Shown: positions 32,888 to 46,270 of the stretch, piece after piece
Layout of the letters: every line of letters begins with the position of its first letter
Numbering within the stretch: position 1 is the first letter of the stretch
Assembly: GCA_949126835.1 (NCBI GenBank)
Contig: OX421507.1
Location: forward strand, 31,317,382-31,381,381
Direction: 5' to 3'
Origin: Anisus vortex
Taxonomy: Eukaryota; Mollusca; Gastropoda; Planorbidae
Length of the DNA stretch: 64,000 bases
Notes under the pieces: generated by a model
Database searches by the model: none
Seen by the model: the letters and a program-made list of their open reading frames with translations, nothing else
What the model was told of the DNA's origin: nothing
Translations under genes and position numbers: made by a program

Positions 32888-35445
32888 GTGACCCTCCACG
32901 ACGAAATGAGTCGCTTCTCACCTCGGCCTATTTTGAGCTAGAGTCAAAAATATGTGTTTGGGGTGAAAAGGATCGATTTTGGGATTTCGATTATTTCTAA
33001 TTATTTATTCATTTCTTCACACATCAGTAATATTGTTTTTTTTTAATTAAAACTATAACTTATTTAAAAATTATTTTAAACATAATACCCTGTATGAATT
33101 TCATGTGAAATCTGCGTAAAATTGAGCATATTTTGAACGCTCTTTTCTTCATAATCCTTTCGAGCTAACTCGCCATGTTTGGCATCATTGGAAAGAGAAT
33201 TCTCCCTTTTATTATTATTGTCTAGCGTACACGTATACTTTAAAAATATCAACCAACCAAAAGGCTTAAATTAATAAAGGTGTTTTCGGGAAAAAATGTA
33301 AATAATGCCGTCACTAGGAAGGGAAAGCCGTTTTTCATTGAACGATACTAGCACGTGACTTTTTCTAACCAACCCGAGCGAGTGTTTATGCTTAACTTTT
33401 CAACATGGCTGCTTCCATTACGAAAAAAACTACTATCGCTAAAGCACTTAATTCGGCAAGAAATGGAAATATTAATGATGAAAAAGATTTGGAAAGTGCT
33501 GAAAATATTATACAAGAGTATTTTACAACCCCAGCATTTGATGACACTGACGGATCTAACTCTAGTGGTGAGTCTGAAGCGAGTGACGACGAAGAAAATG
33601 CATTTGCTCTGTGTAGGCCTACACTTTATCAACTTGAATCTAGTGATGAAGAAGAAAACGACCCACCTTTGATCGAAGATGTTTCTATAAACAATCAAAG
33701 CTATAGTGGCGTTATGCAGCCGCACGAAGAAAAGAATAAGGTGGCATCTTTTGATTGCCGGTGCTCGCTAATTTCATCGCATAAAATAGCTCTGCCTCGA
33801 CCTCAATAAAAAAAAGGGTGCATTGGACAGTTCACAGCTGATGACTGATGAGATTTTAGGGTGAAGGCTGGACATGCACGAATTAACAGAAGGTAAATAT
33901 ATTATTCAGCCTTTAAGTGTTATTCCTAATATTTTAGGGCTAGGCCTATGGAATTGATCATGCTAACACTTATAACTATAACTATTATAGATATTAAACA
34001 ATAAAAAATAGGCTAATTTAGGCCTAATAGTAATAGTATTAATAAATTTACTACACCTAAACCACTACGCTTATATTACTACTAGCCTACTATTAAAACA
34101 GTTACTAATACTAAATGAATTACTTAGAGCTAGACTTTAGGCTTATGTGCAGTTGCCTAAATATTATGTCATAGAATGAACAGATGTAAGCTATGTTATT
34201 TAAAGACTATAGAAAGTTTATATTATATCTCTTCAGCTGAAATGGACATGATATTTATAGGCATACTGGCTGGTAGCTCTATAAACAGCAGTGAGTTGAC
34301 AATTTAATTGATAATTCTTGTCGACTAAAAGTAAGAAAGTTGGAGAGAACCACCTACACAGTCAAAGGCAAGAATGTTTGCAGGGAGGCATTCAAGTTTC
34401 TATATGGGTAAGTCATGTGGATGATTGATATTTTTTTAACTGTGATGCTCAAAAAGTAAAACACATTTGATTTAATGTTAAAAACATTTTGGATACCAGG
34501 TAGTAAAAATCATTATTAAAACCAATGTTATTTTAATTTTAATGTATTTTTTAATGTTTCAGAATTAGCCAAAACAAGCTGACCAATGTCCAGAAAAGAT
34601 TCAGGGCCTGGAGAGATACAGGCAATATTCCAGAAAAGAAGTGGGGTGGTAGAAGTTTGAAAATTCAGTAAATTATGTATTTTTACCGCCTTTTGGAAAC
34701 ATTTCCAAACTTGACAAAACACCATTTTCATTTCAATAAAAGTTTAAAATGTTACAATTTAAACCCTTGACAAAAAATTGAGTTTGTTCTCTATGTATAT
34801 GAGATTGTAATGAGTGCAAGTGATTGTGTTTAAGTCATTTACTTCTACAGATATGGCTTTGCAAAAATGGTACTTTATACTGTGTTTAAAAAAAAATCGG
34901 AATATCAAGATTTAAAAAAAAATCATATTTAAATAACTGTGGGGGATATATGAACAAATTTGGTATCCACATTCTTAGAATCATTAGATCTCACTAAATC
35001 ATCAAAATGAAAGCTGTAAAACCATTTTGAAAAATGAGTTTGTGGTACCTACTAATACACCTAAATACTATTTTTTTAACTAAAATCTAAATTTTTATCT
35101 TTTCGTTTTTTACGCATAACAAAAACAGTATATAACATTTTCCTTTCAAATTTGCCACATATCTTGCGTATAAAGTATTTAACTAGTGTGCCTAATTTCA
35201 TCAAAATCCATTAATGGTTGCTAAGGAAATTCTTAGCCCGAAAAATTTATTAAGTAAAATCATTTTTTCTCAAAATCAGGTCTTGGATTGTGGCTCCAAT
35301 AAAATATTCATAACTAAAAAAGTTACTGTCCGATTTTCAATCGGATTTCACCATTGTACTCAGAATTAAAAGATATATAGGAATCGATAAAAATCTAAAA
35401 ATAGCCATCAGGTGAGAAGCGACTCATTTCGTCGTGGAGGGTCAC
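32888..35445. mobile_element. 2558-bp TIR transposon (family M4) carrying gene remnants
   Basis: The ends are perfect inverted repeats of 36 bp, starting GTGACCCTCCACGACGAAAT and continuing GAGTCGCTTCTCACCT, with further imperfect similarity inside. The empty site in other type B units reads GTTGTATATGTCCAC, so the target duplication is ATAT (or TA, because the junction is ambiguous). No intact transposase is present. The interior holds the decayed exons described separately. The perfect ends point to recent mobilisation, probably by proteins made elsewhere. Confidence 0.9.
33405..34673 (+). pseudogene. Decayed multi-exon gene inside M4, CxC-motif invertebrate family
   Basis: Exon 1 (33405-33892) starts MAASITKKTTIAKALN, then acidic runs (SDDEENAF, SSDEEENDPP) and FDCRCSL. 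A stop at 33806 interrupts, after which KGCIGQFTADD and RLDMHELTE continue in other frames or across stops. A GT at 33893 and AG at 34236 bound an intron. Exon 2 (34237-34407) gives EMDMIFIGILAGSS and, after a shift, YTVKGKNVCREAFKFLYG. A second intron (34408-34562) joins in frame to ISQNKLTNVQKRFRAWRDTG in exon 3. The order matches the N-terminal part of a widespread unnamed invertebrate family, which I believe ends in DUF7869. The C-terminal part is absent. Confidence 0.55.
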
Positions 35446-36898
35446 ATATGTCCACAGAATAGGTATAAAACAGAATGCGCAATCGCATTTTATTTCTGTT
35501 TTAGGCAGTAATAACGACGCCATACTAAGCTTATTTAAACGCAGCGGTCCTAATTACACTCTATATTTATGCTTATTTAGCCTACAACGTCCTTTTCTTC
35601 AAATCTACAAGTTCGAACACCCAAAGCTAATATTTCAGGCAAAATGTGCATAAACGGTTGTGTAATAAACTACAACAACGAAAACGAAAATGACTGATTA
35701 TCGTAAAAAAGAGCATGTCAAACTGCATGGCTTTCCTGACTCCATAAAGGATAAACAACAGCATAAACAACCTCATATTAACTCATTATGAATTATATGC
35801 CTTTTTCCCTTCAAAATTTTAAAAGTTTATTTTGGTTTAAAAAGTATATATATTTATGTACCGGTAGCCGTAGCAATTTAGTTACCGGTACCGAGCTACG
35901 TCTAAGCCATTTTTTTTTCAAATCAGTACCGGGTAATAAATATTTTTACATCATATTGGCCTAATCATATAATGTTCAAAACAAAATGGGTAATTAAGTC
36001 AAATTTATATAAAAGTAAGCCTATAATGAAAGATAATGTAGGCCCTATATATATTGTATATATTTATGGCAGACGTAGATATTCTTTCTCATTTTACTAT
36101 AGTAGCGTCTCTAGCGACCGCTGCATTGCGGAAAATGGTAACTTTTAGTGACTGCGTATATAGGGATTGTGCATTCTGTTCTATACCTACTCTGTGTATA
36201 CGTCTTATAAACTTTGTAGCGGGAAATTTTTCAGTTGCCAGGCAATGTTTAAATTGCCGAGCTCAACGTTTTAAAGTTTTAATTTGTATCGTATGCGTCT
36301 TATAAACTATGTAGCGGGAAATTTGTATATTGCCGGGCAATGTTTAAATTTGCCGGACCAACTTTTTAAAGTTTTAATTCATGTCGTATACATTGTATAA
36401 ACTATGATTCATATCGGTTTCAGTTGTTATTTTTTTTCCTGTTGAATTTAAAATTTAATTCTAAGTTTGCTTCCAAAGCAACAATAAATAAATAGCAAAT
36501 AACACCAACAAAAACAAACAAACAAAAAAAAAATATTAATCTACGACTAATGTTGAAGCAAAAAAATATATCAAACAATCATTTTCGAATTAACAGTACT
36601 TTTTAAAAGACATGTGTGTTCTGTTTTACAGAAAGAGTTTAATTACCCAATAAACTCACAAAATGCGATCATAGTGGTCATACTTTGAGCAAGAAATAAA
36701 AAAAAATTATTATTATTTGTTTTTCCTTTTTAGTTGTATATTGAATTGGTGTATAATAAAGTGTGCAAAACAAAAATAAATTTAAAAAATACTGACCACA
36801 AAAAAAAACATACTACTTTATGTATGTTGCAAAAACAAAACTAAAAAACTATAATGTGTAAAGCATATTCTTAAAAAAAGGCCGTTCGAAGAATCGGG

Positions 36899-38459
36899 CA
36901 CATATCGGCTTGTATATATATAAATCTCAAAAGGAATATGTATGTATGTATGTGGCTGGCTGGCTGGCTGGCTGGCTGGGTATGTACATACCGCATAATC
37001 TTTTTAAATACTGGACATAAAAACGTGAAATTTGCTACAAAAATTCTTTGCGTTACGGCGGTGAACACTGTCAAGGTTTTAAAAAAAATAAAATGACCGC
37101 AGTGGTCAGTTTGGTCAAAAAACGCGAATAAAACGACATATTTTGGGTTCATGTTAAAATTGCCGTTCCAACTTTTTATAGTTTTTCGATCGATCGCGCT
37201 AAAAAAATTAAAAAAAGGATGGCGTTGAGATTTTTTCAGGATGACGTCATCAAAGTTTGCGCAGAGATAGCTAGCCGGCTTTTCGTTATGACGTCATCAA
37301 ATTTTGCGTATTCATTTAAAATTAACTTTGCTTCAATGTTTGCTAATGTATTTTATGAATGAATAGAACAAAATATATTCACGTTTTAATTCGTGTCGTA
37401 TACGAAATATAAACTTTTGTAGTTGTTGCGTGCATTCTCATTATAACTGCTTGAGTAGTAAGAGTGTATGTAAACATAACTTTTAGCTTTTTCAATTCGT
37501 TTGAAGCGGGCGTATACGCATTAAAATCTTTCTAGCGGGAAATATTTCACGTTTCAATTCTTTTCTAGAGGGCAATATTTCACGTTTCAATTCGTTTCTA
37601 GCGGGCAATATTTCACGTTGCAGTTCGTTTCGGTTGTAGCGGGCGTACAAAATGTCATTCACATTTAAATTTGTGACGTATACATCGATAAACTTTTTAA
37701 CGGGTGGGGTTTTATTAATTGCCGTATATATTAACTGTGAAGCGGGAAATCTCATTATAACTTTAGGCTTATCGCCTTGGTAACAACCATTGTTTAAATT
37801 ACCGGGCAAGGTTTAAATTACCGGGTAATGTTTATAATACCGGGCAATGTTTAAATTACCGGGCAATGTTTAAATTACCGGACAATGTCTAAATTACCGG
37901 GCAATGTTTATATTACCGGGCAATGTTTAATTTGCCGGGCAATGTTCAAATTGCCGGAACTAACTTTTTAAAGTTTTAATTCGTGTCGTATACGTTTTAT
38001 AAACATTATTTCATATGGGTTTCATTTGTTATTGTTTTACATGTTGAATAGAAAATTTAATTCTAAGTTTGCTTCCAAAGCAACAATAATAAATAAATAG
38101 CAAATAACAAAAACAAAACAACATAGGTCTGCGACTTAATGTTTGTCGTGTCGTAAAAAAACATATCAAACAATCATTTTCTTTTTTAATAAAAATACTG
38201 TCGAATGTTCTTTATCAATGAATAGAACAAAATATATTTACGTTTTAATTTGCGTCGTAATTTATAACGGGCAATTTTTTAATTGTTATAATGGGTAATG
38301 GGTAATGATTTTAACGGGTAATTTTATGTTGTAGCGGGCAAATTAGACATTACCTCACGTTTAAATTCATGTGGTAGGTCATGCGGGCAGTCTCATTATA
38401 ACTGCTTGAGTAGTTAGAGTGTATGTAAACATAGCTTTTAGCCGGTTCGGAGGACCGGG
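36899..38459. repeat. Array unit 7, type A, 1561 bp
   Basis: First of four consecutive, nearly identical type A units. It contains an expanded GGCT tract, paired TGACGTCA motifs, three 33-bp sub-repeats and the 19-bp CCGGGCAATG block. Confidence 0.9.
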
Positions 38460-40020
38460 CACATAACGGCTTGTATATATATAAATCTCAAAAGGAATAT
38501 GTATGTATGTATGTGGCTGGCTGGCTGGCTGGCTGGCTGGGTATGTACATACCGCATAATCTTTTTAAATACTGGACATAAAAACGTGAAATTTGCTACA
38601 AAAATTCTTTGCGTTACGGCGGTGAACACTGTCAAGGTTTTAAAAAAAATAAAATGACCGCAGTGGTCAGTTTGGTCAAAAAACGCGAATAAAACGACAT
38701 ATTTTGGGTTCATGTTAAAATTGCCGTTCCAACTTTTTATAGTTTTTCGATCGATCGCGCTAAAAAAATTAAAAAAAGGATGGCGTTGAGATTTTTTCAG
38801 GATGACGTCATCAAAGTTTGCGCAGAGATAGCTAGCCGGCTTTTCGTTATGACGTCATCAAATTTTGCGTATTCATTTAAAATTAACTTTGCTTCAATGT
38901 TTGCTAATGTATTTTATGAATGAATAGAACAAAATATATTCACGTTTTAATTCGTGTCGTATACGAAATATAAACTTTTGTAGTTGTTGCGTGCATTCTC
39001 ATTATAACTGCTTGAGTAGTAAGAGTGTATGTAAACATAACTTTTAGCTTTTTCAATTCGTTTGAAGCGGGCGTATACGCATTAAAATCTTTCTAGCGGG
39101 AAATATTTCACGTTTCAATTCTTTTCTAGAGGGCAATATTTCACGTTTCAATTCGTTTCTAGCGGGCAATATTTCACGTTGCAGTTCGTTTCGGTTGTAG
39201 CGGGCGTACAAAATGTCATTCACATTTAAATTTGTGACGTATACATCGATAAACTTTTTAACGGGTGGGGTTTTATTAATTGCCGTATATATTAACTGTG
39301 AAGCGGGAAATCTCATTATAACTTTAGGCTTATCGCCTTGGTAACAACCATTGTTTAAATTACCGGGCAAGGTTTAAATTACCGGGTAATGTTTATAATA
39401 CCGGGCAATGTTTAAATTACCGGGCAATGTTTAAATTACCGGACAATGTCTAAATTACCGGGCAATGTTTATATTACCGGGCAATGTTTAATTTGCCGGG
39501 CAATGTTCAAATTGCCGGAACTAACTTTTTAAAGTTTTAATTCGTGTCGTATACGTTTTATAAACATTATTTCATATGGGTTTCATTTGTTATTGTTTTA
39601 CATGTTGAATAGAAAATTTAATTCTAAGTTTGCTTCCAAAGCAACAATAATAAATAAATAGCAAATAACAAAAACAAAACAACATAGGTCTGCGACTTAA
39701 TGTTTGTCGTGTCGTAAAAAAACATATCAAACAATCATTTTCTTTTTTAATAAAAATACTGTCGAATGTTCTTTATCAATGAATAGAACAAAATATATTT
39801 ACGTTTTAATTTGCGTCGTAATTTATAACGGGCAATTTTTTAATTGTTATAATGGGTAATGGGTAATGATTTTAACGGGTAATTTTATGTTGTAGCGGGC
39901 AAATTAGACATTACCTCACGTTTAAATTCATGTGGTAGGTCATGCGGGCAGTCTCATTATAACTGCTTGAGTAGTTAGAGTGTATGTAAACATAGCTTTT
40001 AGCCGGTTCGGAGGACCGGG
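38460..40020. repeat. Array unit 8, type A, 1561 bp
   Basis: Nearly identical to unit 7 over its whole length; I see only isolated differences. Confidence 0.9.
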
Positions 40021-40074
40021 CACATAACGGCTTGTATATATATAAATCTCAAAAGGAATATGTATGTATGTATG

Positions 40075-40105
<31 letters not shown>

Positions 40106-41585
40106 GTATGTACATACCGCATAATCTTTTTAAATACTGGACATAAAAACGTGAAATTTGCTACAAAAATTCTTTGCGTTACGGCGGTGAACACTGTCAA
40201 GGTTTTAAAAAAAATAAAATGACCGCAGTGGTCAGTTTGGTCAAAAAACGCGAATAAAACGACATATTTTGGGTTCATGTTAAAATTGCCGTTCCAACTT
40301 TTTATAGTTTTTCGATCGATCGCGCTAAAAAAATTAAAAAAAGGATGGCGTTGAGATTTTTTCAGGATGACGTCATCAAAGTTTGCGCAGAGATAGCTAG
40401 CCGGCTTTTCGTTATGACGTCATCAAATTTTGCGTATTCATTTAAAATTAACTTTGCTTCAATGTTTGCTAATGTATTTTATGAATGAATAGAACAAAAT
40501 ATATTCACGTTTTAATTCGTGTCGTATACGAAATATAAACTTTTGTAGTTGTTGCGTGCATTCTCATTATAACTGCTTGAGTAGTAAGAGTGTATGTAAA
40601 CATAACTTTTAGCTTTTTCAATTCGTTTGAAGCGGGCGTATACGCATTAAAGTCTTTCTAGCGGGAAATATTTCACGTTTCAATTCTTTTCTAGAGGGCA
40701 ATATTTCACGTTTCAATTCGTTTCTAGCGGGCAATATTTCACGTTGCAGTTCGTTTCGGTTGTAGCGGGCGTACAAAATGTCATTCACATTTAAATTTGT
40801 GACGTATACATCGATAAACTTTTTAACGGGTGGGGTTTTATTAATTGCCGTATATATTAACTGTGAAGCGGGAAATCTCATTATAACTTTAGGCTTATCG
40901 CCTTGGTAACAACCATTGTTTAAATTACCGGGCAAGGTTTAAATTACCGGGTAATGTTTATAATACCGGGCAATGTTTAAATTACCGGGCAATGTTTAAA
41001 TTACCGGACAATGTCTAAATTACCGGGCAATGTTTATATTACCGGGCAATGTTTAATTTGCCGGGCAATGTTCAAATTGCCGGAACTAACTTTTTAAAGT
41101 TTTAATTCGTGTCGTATACGTTTTATAAACATTATTTCATATGGGTTTCATTTGTTATTGTTTTACATGTTGAATAGAAAATTTAATTCTAAGTTTGCTT
41201 CCAAAGCAACAATAATAAATAAATAGCAAATAACAAAAACAAAACAACATAGGTCTGCGACTTAATGTTTGTCGTGTCGTAAAAAAACATATCAAACAAT
41301 CATTTTCTTTTTTAATAAAAATACTGTCGAATGTTCTTTATCAATGAATAGAACAAAATATATTTACGTTTTAATTTGCGTCGTAATTTATAACGGGCAA
41401 TTTTTTAATTGTTATAATGGGTAATGGGTAATGATTTTAACGGGTAATTTTATGTTGTAGCGGGCAAATTAGACATTACCTCACGTTTAAATTCATGTGG
41501 TAGGTCATGCGGGCAGTCTCATTATAACTGCTTGAGTAGTTAGAGTGTATGTAAACATAGCTTTTAGCCGGTTCGGAGGACCGGG
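40021..41585. repeat. Array unit 9, type A, 1565 bp
   Basis: Nearly identical to unit 8. The 4-bp length gain is one more GGCT in the microsatellite. One substitution (AAAGTCTTTC at about 40650, AAAATCTTTC elsewhere) tags this copy. Confidence 0.9.
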
Positions 41586-43146
41586 CACATAACGGCTTGT
41601 ATATATATAAATCTCAAAAGGAATATGTATGTATGTATGTGGCTGGCTGGCTGGCTGGCTGGCTGGGTATGTACATACCGCATAATCTTTTTAAATACTG
41701 GACATAAAAACGTGAAATTTGCTACAAAAATTCTTTGCGTTACGGCGGTGAACACTGTCAAGGTTTTAAAAAAAATAAAATGACCGCAGTGGTCAGTTTG
41801 GTCAAAAAACGCGAATAAAACGACATATTTTGGGTTCATGTTAAAATTGCCGTTCCAACTTTTTATAGTTTTTCGATCGATCGCGCTAAAAAAATTAAAA
41901 AAAGGATGGCGTTGAGATTTTTTCAGGATGACGTCATCAAAGTTTGCGCAGAGATAGCTAGCCGGCTTTTCGTTATGACGTCATCAAATTTTGCGTATTC
42001 ATTTAAAATTAACTTTGCTTCAATGTTTGCTAATGTATTTTATGAATGAATAGAACAAAATATATTCACGTTTTAATTCGTGTCGTATACGAAATATAAA
42101 CTTTTGTAGTTGTTGCGTGCATTCTCATTATAACTGCTTGAGTAGTAAGAGTGTATGTAAACATAACTTTTAGCTTTTTCAATTCGTTTGAAGCGGGCGT
42201 ATACGCATTAAAATCTTTCTAGCGGGAAATATTTCACGTTTCAATTCTTTTCTAGAGGGCAATATTTCACGTTTCAATTCGTTTCTAGCGGGCAATATTT
42301 CACGTTGCAGTTCGTTTCGGTTGTAGCGGGCGTACAAAATGTCATTCACATTTAAATTTGTGACGTATACATCGATAAACTTTTTAACGGGTGGGGTTTT
42401 ATTAATTGCCGTATATATTAACTGTGAAGCGGGAAATCTCATTATAACTTTAGGCTTATCGCCTTGGTAACAACCATTGTTTAAATTACCGGGCAAGGTT
42501 TAAATTACCGGGTAATGTTTATAATACCGGGCAATGTTTAAATTACCGGGCAATGTTTAAATTACCGGACAATGTCTAAATTACCGGGCAATGTTTATAT
42601 TACCGGGCAATGTTTAATTTGCCGGGCAATGTTCAAATTGCCGGAACTAACTTTTTAAAGTTTTAATTCGTGTCGTATACGTTTTATAAACATTATTTCA
42701 TATGGGTTTCATTTGTTATTGTTTTACATGTTGAATAGAAAATTTAATTCTAAGTTTGCTTCCAAAGCAACAATAATAAATAAATAGCAAATAACAAAAA
42801 CAAAACAACATAGGTCTGCGACTTAATGTTTGTCGTGTCGTAAAAAAACATATCAAACAATCATTTTCTTTTTTAATAAAAATACTGTCGAATGTTCTTT
42901 ATCAATGAATAGAACAAAATATATTTACGTTTTAATTTGCGTCGTAATTTATAACGGGCAATTTTTTAATTGTTATAATGGGTAATGGGTAATGATTTTA
43001 ACGGGTAATTTTATGTTGTAGCGGGCAAATTAGACATTACCTCACGTTTAAATTCATGTCGTAGGTCATGCGGGCAGTCTCATTATAACTGCTTGAGTAG
43101 TTAGAGTGTATGTAAACATAGCTTTTAGCCGGTTCGGAGGACCAGG
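41586..43146. repeat. Array unit 10, type A, 1561 bp
   Basis: Nearly identical to units 7-9. It ends in GGACCAGGCACATAACGG, where its neighbours have GGACCGGGCAC. It reads TCATGTCGTAGG near 43057, as unit 1 does, where units 7-9 have TCATGTGGTAGG. Confidence 0.9.
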
Positions 43147-44531
43147 CACATAACGGCTTGTATATATATAAATCTCAAAAGGAATATGTATTTATGTATG
43201 TATGTATGTGGCTGGCTGGGTATGTACATACCGCATAATCTTTTTAAATACTGGACATAAAAACGTGAAATTTGCTACAAATATTCTTTGCGTTACGGCG
43301 GTGAACACTGTCAAGGTTTTAAAAAAATTAAAATGACCGCAGTGGTCAGTTTGGTCAAAAAACGCGAATAAAACGACACATTTTGGGTTCATGTTGAATT
43401 TGCCGTTCCAACTTTTTATAGTTTTTCGATCGATCGCGCTAAAAAAATAAAAAAAAGGATGGCGTTGAGATTTTTTTCTGGATGACGTCATCAAAGTTTG
43501 CGCAGAGATAGCTAGCCGGCTTTTCGTTATGACGTCATCAAATTTTGCGTATTCATTTAAAATTAACTTTGCTTCAATGTTTGCTAATGTATTTTATGAA
43601 TGAATAGAACAAAATATATTCACGTTTTAATTCGTGTCGTATACGAAATATAAACTTTTGTAGTTGTTGCGTGCAATCTCATTATAACTGCTTGAGTAGT
43701 AAGAGTGTATGTAAACATAACTTTAATCTTTTTCAATTCGTTTGAAGCGGGCGTATACGCATTAAAATCTTTCTAGCGGGAATAATTTCACGTTTCAATT
43801 CGTTTCTAGCGGGCAATATTTCACGTTTCAATTCGTTTCTAGCGGGCAATATTTCACGTTGCAGTTCGTTTCGGTTGTAACGGGCGTACAAAATGTCATT
43901 CACATTTAAATTTGTGACGTATACATCGATAAACTTTTTACCGGGCAAGGTTTTATTAATTGCCGTATATATTAACTGTGTAGCGGGCAATCTCATTATA
44001 ACTCCATCGGTACATAAAGTGTATGTAAAATATCATTATGCGATTACATTGAACACAAATGTTTTTTAAAAAAGTTTCTTCTTTGTTTCTTATTGGTTTC
44101 ATTTGTTATTGTTTTACATGTTGAATAGAAAAATTAATTCTAAGTTTGCTTCCAAAGCAACAATAAAAAATAAATAGCAAATAAACAAAAACAACACAAC
44201 ATAGGTCTGCGACTTAATGTTTGTCGTAACAAAAATATATCAAACAATCATTTTTTTAAAAATAAAAGTACTGTCGAATGTTCTTAATCAATGAATAGAA
44301 CAAAATATATTCATGTTTTAATTTGCGTCGTAATTTATAGCGGTCAATTTTGTAATTGTTATAATGGGTGATGAGTAATAATTTTAACGGGTAATTCATG
44401 TTGTAGCGGGCAAATAAAAAATTACCTCACGTTTAAATTCGTGTCGTAGGTCATGCGGGCAATCTCATTATAACTGCCTGAGTAGTTAGAGTGTATGTAA
44501 ACATAACGTTTAGCCGGTTCGGAGGACCGGG
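43147..44531. repeat. Array unit 10b, short type A variant, 1385 bp
   Basis: It lacks the 19-bp CCGGGCAATG block of type A and has a TATG/GGCT microsatellite with few GGCT repeats. It resembles unit 2 but without that unit's internal duplication. Confidence 0.85.
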
Positions 44532-46270
44532 CACATAACGGCTTGTATATATATAAATCTCAAAAGGAATATGTATGTATGTATGTGGGTATGTACATAC
44601 CGCATAATCTTTTTAAATACTGGACATAAAAACGTGAAATTTGCTACAAATATTCTTTGCGTTACGGCGGTGAACACTGTCAAGGTTTTAAAAAAATTAA
44701 AATGACCGCAGTGGTCAGTTTGGTCAAAAAACGCGAATAAAACACAACTTTTGATTCACATTGTCTTTGCCAGTACAACTTTTTATAGTTTTTCGTCACA
44801 AAGTTAGAAAAAAAAGGATGCGCTGAGATTATTTTTATGACGTCATCAATCTTTGCGCATGGATTTTATAGCAATGAAGGGACATTTTTCATTCATGTTT
44901 AAATTGACGTCATCAAACTATGTGCATGGATTTTATTATCTCAACTCAATGACGGGAACAAATTTTCTTCATGTTTAAATTGTCTACGTGCCGTAAACAA
45001 CATAAATTCTTTACACTACCAATACTGTAGTTGATTTTCTTAATCTATCACTACTTTAATACTTTACACTGTGAATACCTGACTTAAAGCTAATTAATAA
45101 TTTAAAACTTTACAAACATAGGACAAAGCAAATAGATTTAGCATTTTTTTTTCTGTTTCGGGAAGTAATACCGACGCCTTACTAAGCTTATTTAAACGCA
45201 GTGGTCCTGGTTACACTCTATATTTAAGCTTATAATTATATGGCGTCATCAAATTTTGCGTATTTATGCGTTTAAGAAGGGAACAAAATTTTGTTTTAAT
45301 TTGCGTCGTTATTTGTGGAATGCAATATTTAAATGGTATAAGTTACCGGAAAATACTTTATCCCCGCTTAAGACTATTGTTTATAACTCCATGGGTTATT
45401 TTATCCAGTTCTGAGAACTGGGCACCTTTAGGCTTATCGCCTAGGTAACGGCCATTGTTTAAATTACCGGGCAATGTTTAAATTACCGGGCAATGTTTAT
45501 AATACCGGGCAATGTTTATAATACCGGGCAATGTTTAAATTACCGGGCAAGGTTTAAATTACCGGGCAATGTTTATAATACCGGGCAATGTTTATAATAC
45601 CAGGCAATGTTTAAATTACCGGGCAATGTTTAAATTACCGGGCAATGTTTAAATTACCGGGCAATGTTTATAATACCGGGCAATGTTTATAATACCGGGC
45701 AATGTTTAAATTACCGGGCAATGTTTAAATTACCGGGCAATGTTTAATTTGCCGGGCAATGTTCAAATTGCCGGAACTAAATTTTTAAAGTTTTAATTCG
45801 TGTCGTATACGTTTTATAAACATTATTTCATAAGGGTTTCATTTGTTATTGTTTTACATGTTGATTAGAAAATTTAATTCCAAGTTTGCTTCCAAAGCAA
45901 CAATAAATAAATAAATAGCAAATAAACAAAAACAACACAACATAGGTCTGCGACTTAATGTTTGTCGTAAAAAAAATATATCAAACAATCATTAAAAAAA
46001 AAAAAAGTACTGTCGAATGTTCTTAATCAATGAATAGAACAAAATATATTCATGTTTTAATTTGCGTCGTAATTTATAGCGGGCAATTTTGTTATTGTTA
46101 TAATGGGTGATGAGTAATGATTTTAACGGGTAATTCATGTTGTAGCGGGCAAATAAAAAATTACCTCACGTTTAAATTCGTGTCGTAGGTCATGCGGGCA
46201 ATCTCATTATAACTGCCTGAGTAGTTAGAGTGTATGTAAACATAACTTTTAGCCGGTTCGGAGGACCGGG
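44532..46270. repeat. Array unit 11, type C, 1739 bp
   Basis: Nearly identical to unit 5 over the ACAACTTTTGATTCACATTG segment and the 19-bp minisatellite (45460-45760), including the order of the two minisatellite variants. The GGCT tract is absent here (TATGTATGTATGTGGGTATG). Confidence 0.85.

Larger units (their letters stand above)
32277..36898. repeat. Array unit 6, type B, interrupted by a TIR transposon
   Basis: Removing the insertion and one 4-bp target copy (2562 bp) leaves 2060 bp, a normal type B length. Type B markers flank the insert (CGTTTTTATTCGTGTTG before it, CCACAGAATAGGTATAAAAC after). Confidence 0.85.

Noticed and set aside
21283..42496. A repeated 105-residue minus-strand frame (starting MPGNLNNGCYQGDKPK) in five array units as a small conserved gene
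   Set aside because: It is identical only where the DNA is nearly identical, and in diverged units it is broken or shortened. Its ARNELKREILP repeats are the 33-bp DNA sub-repeat. No sign of selection on the protein.
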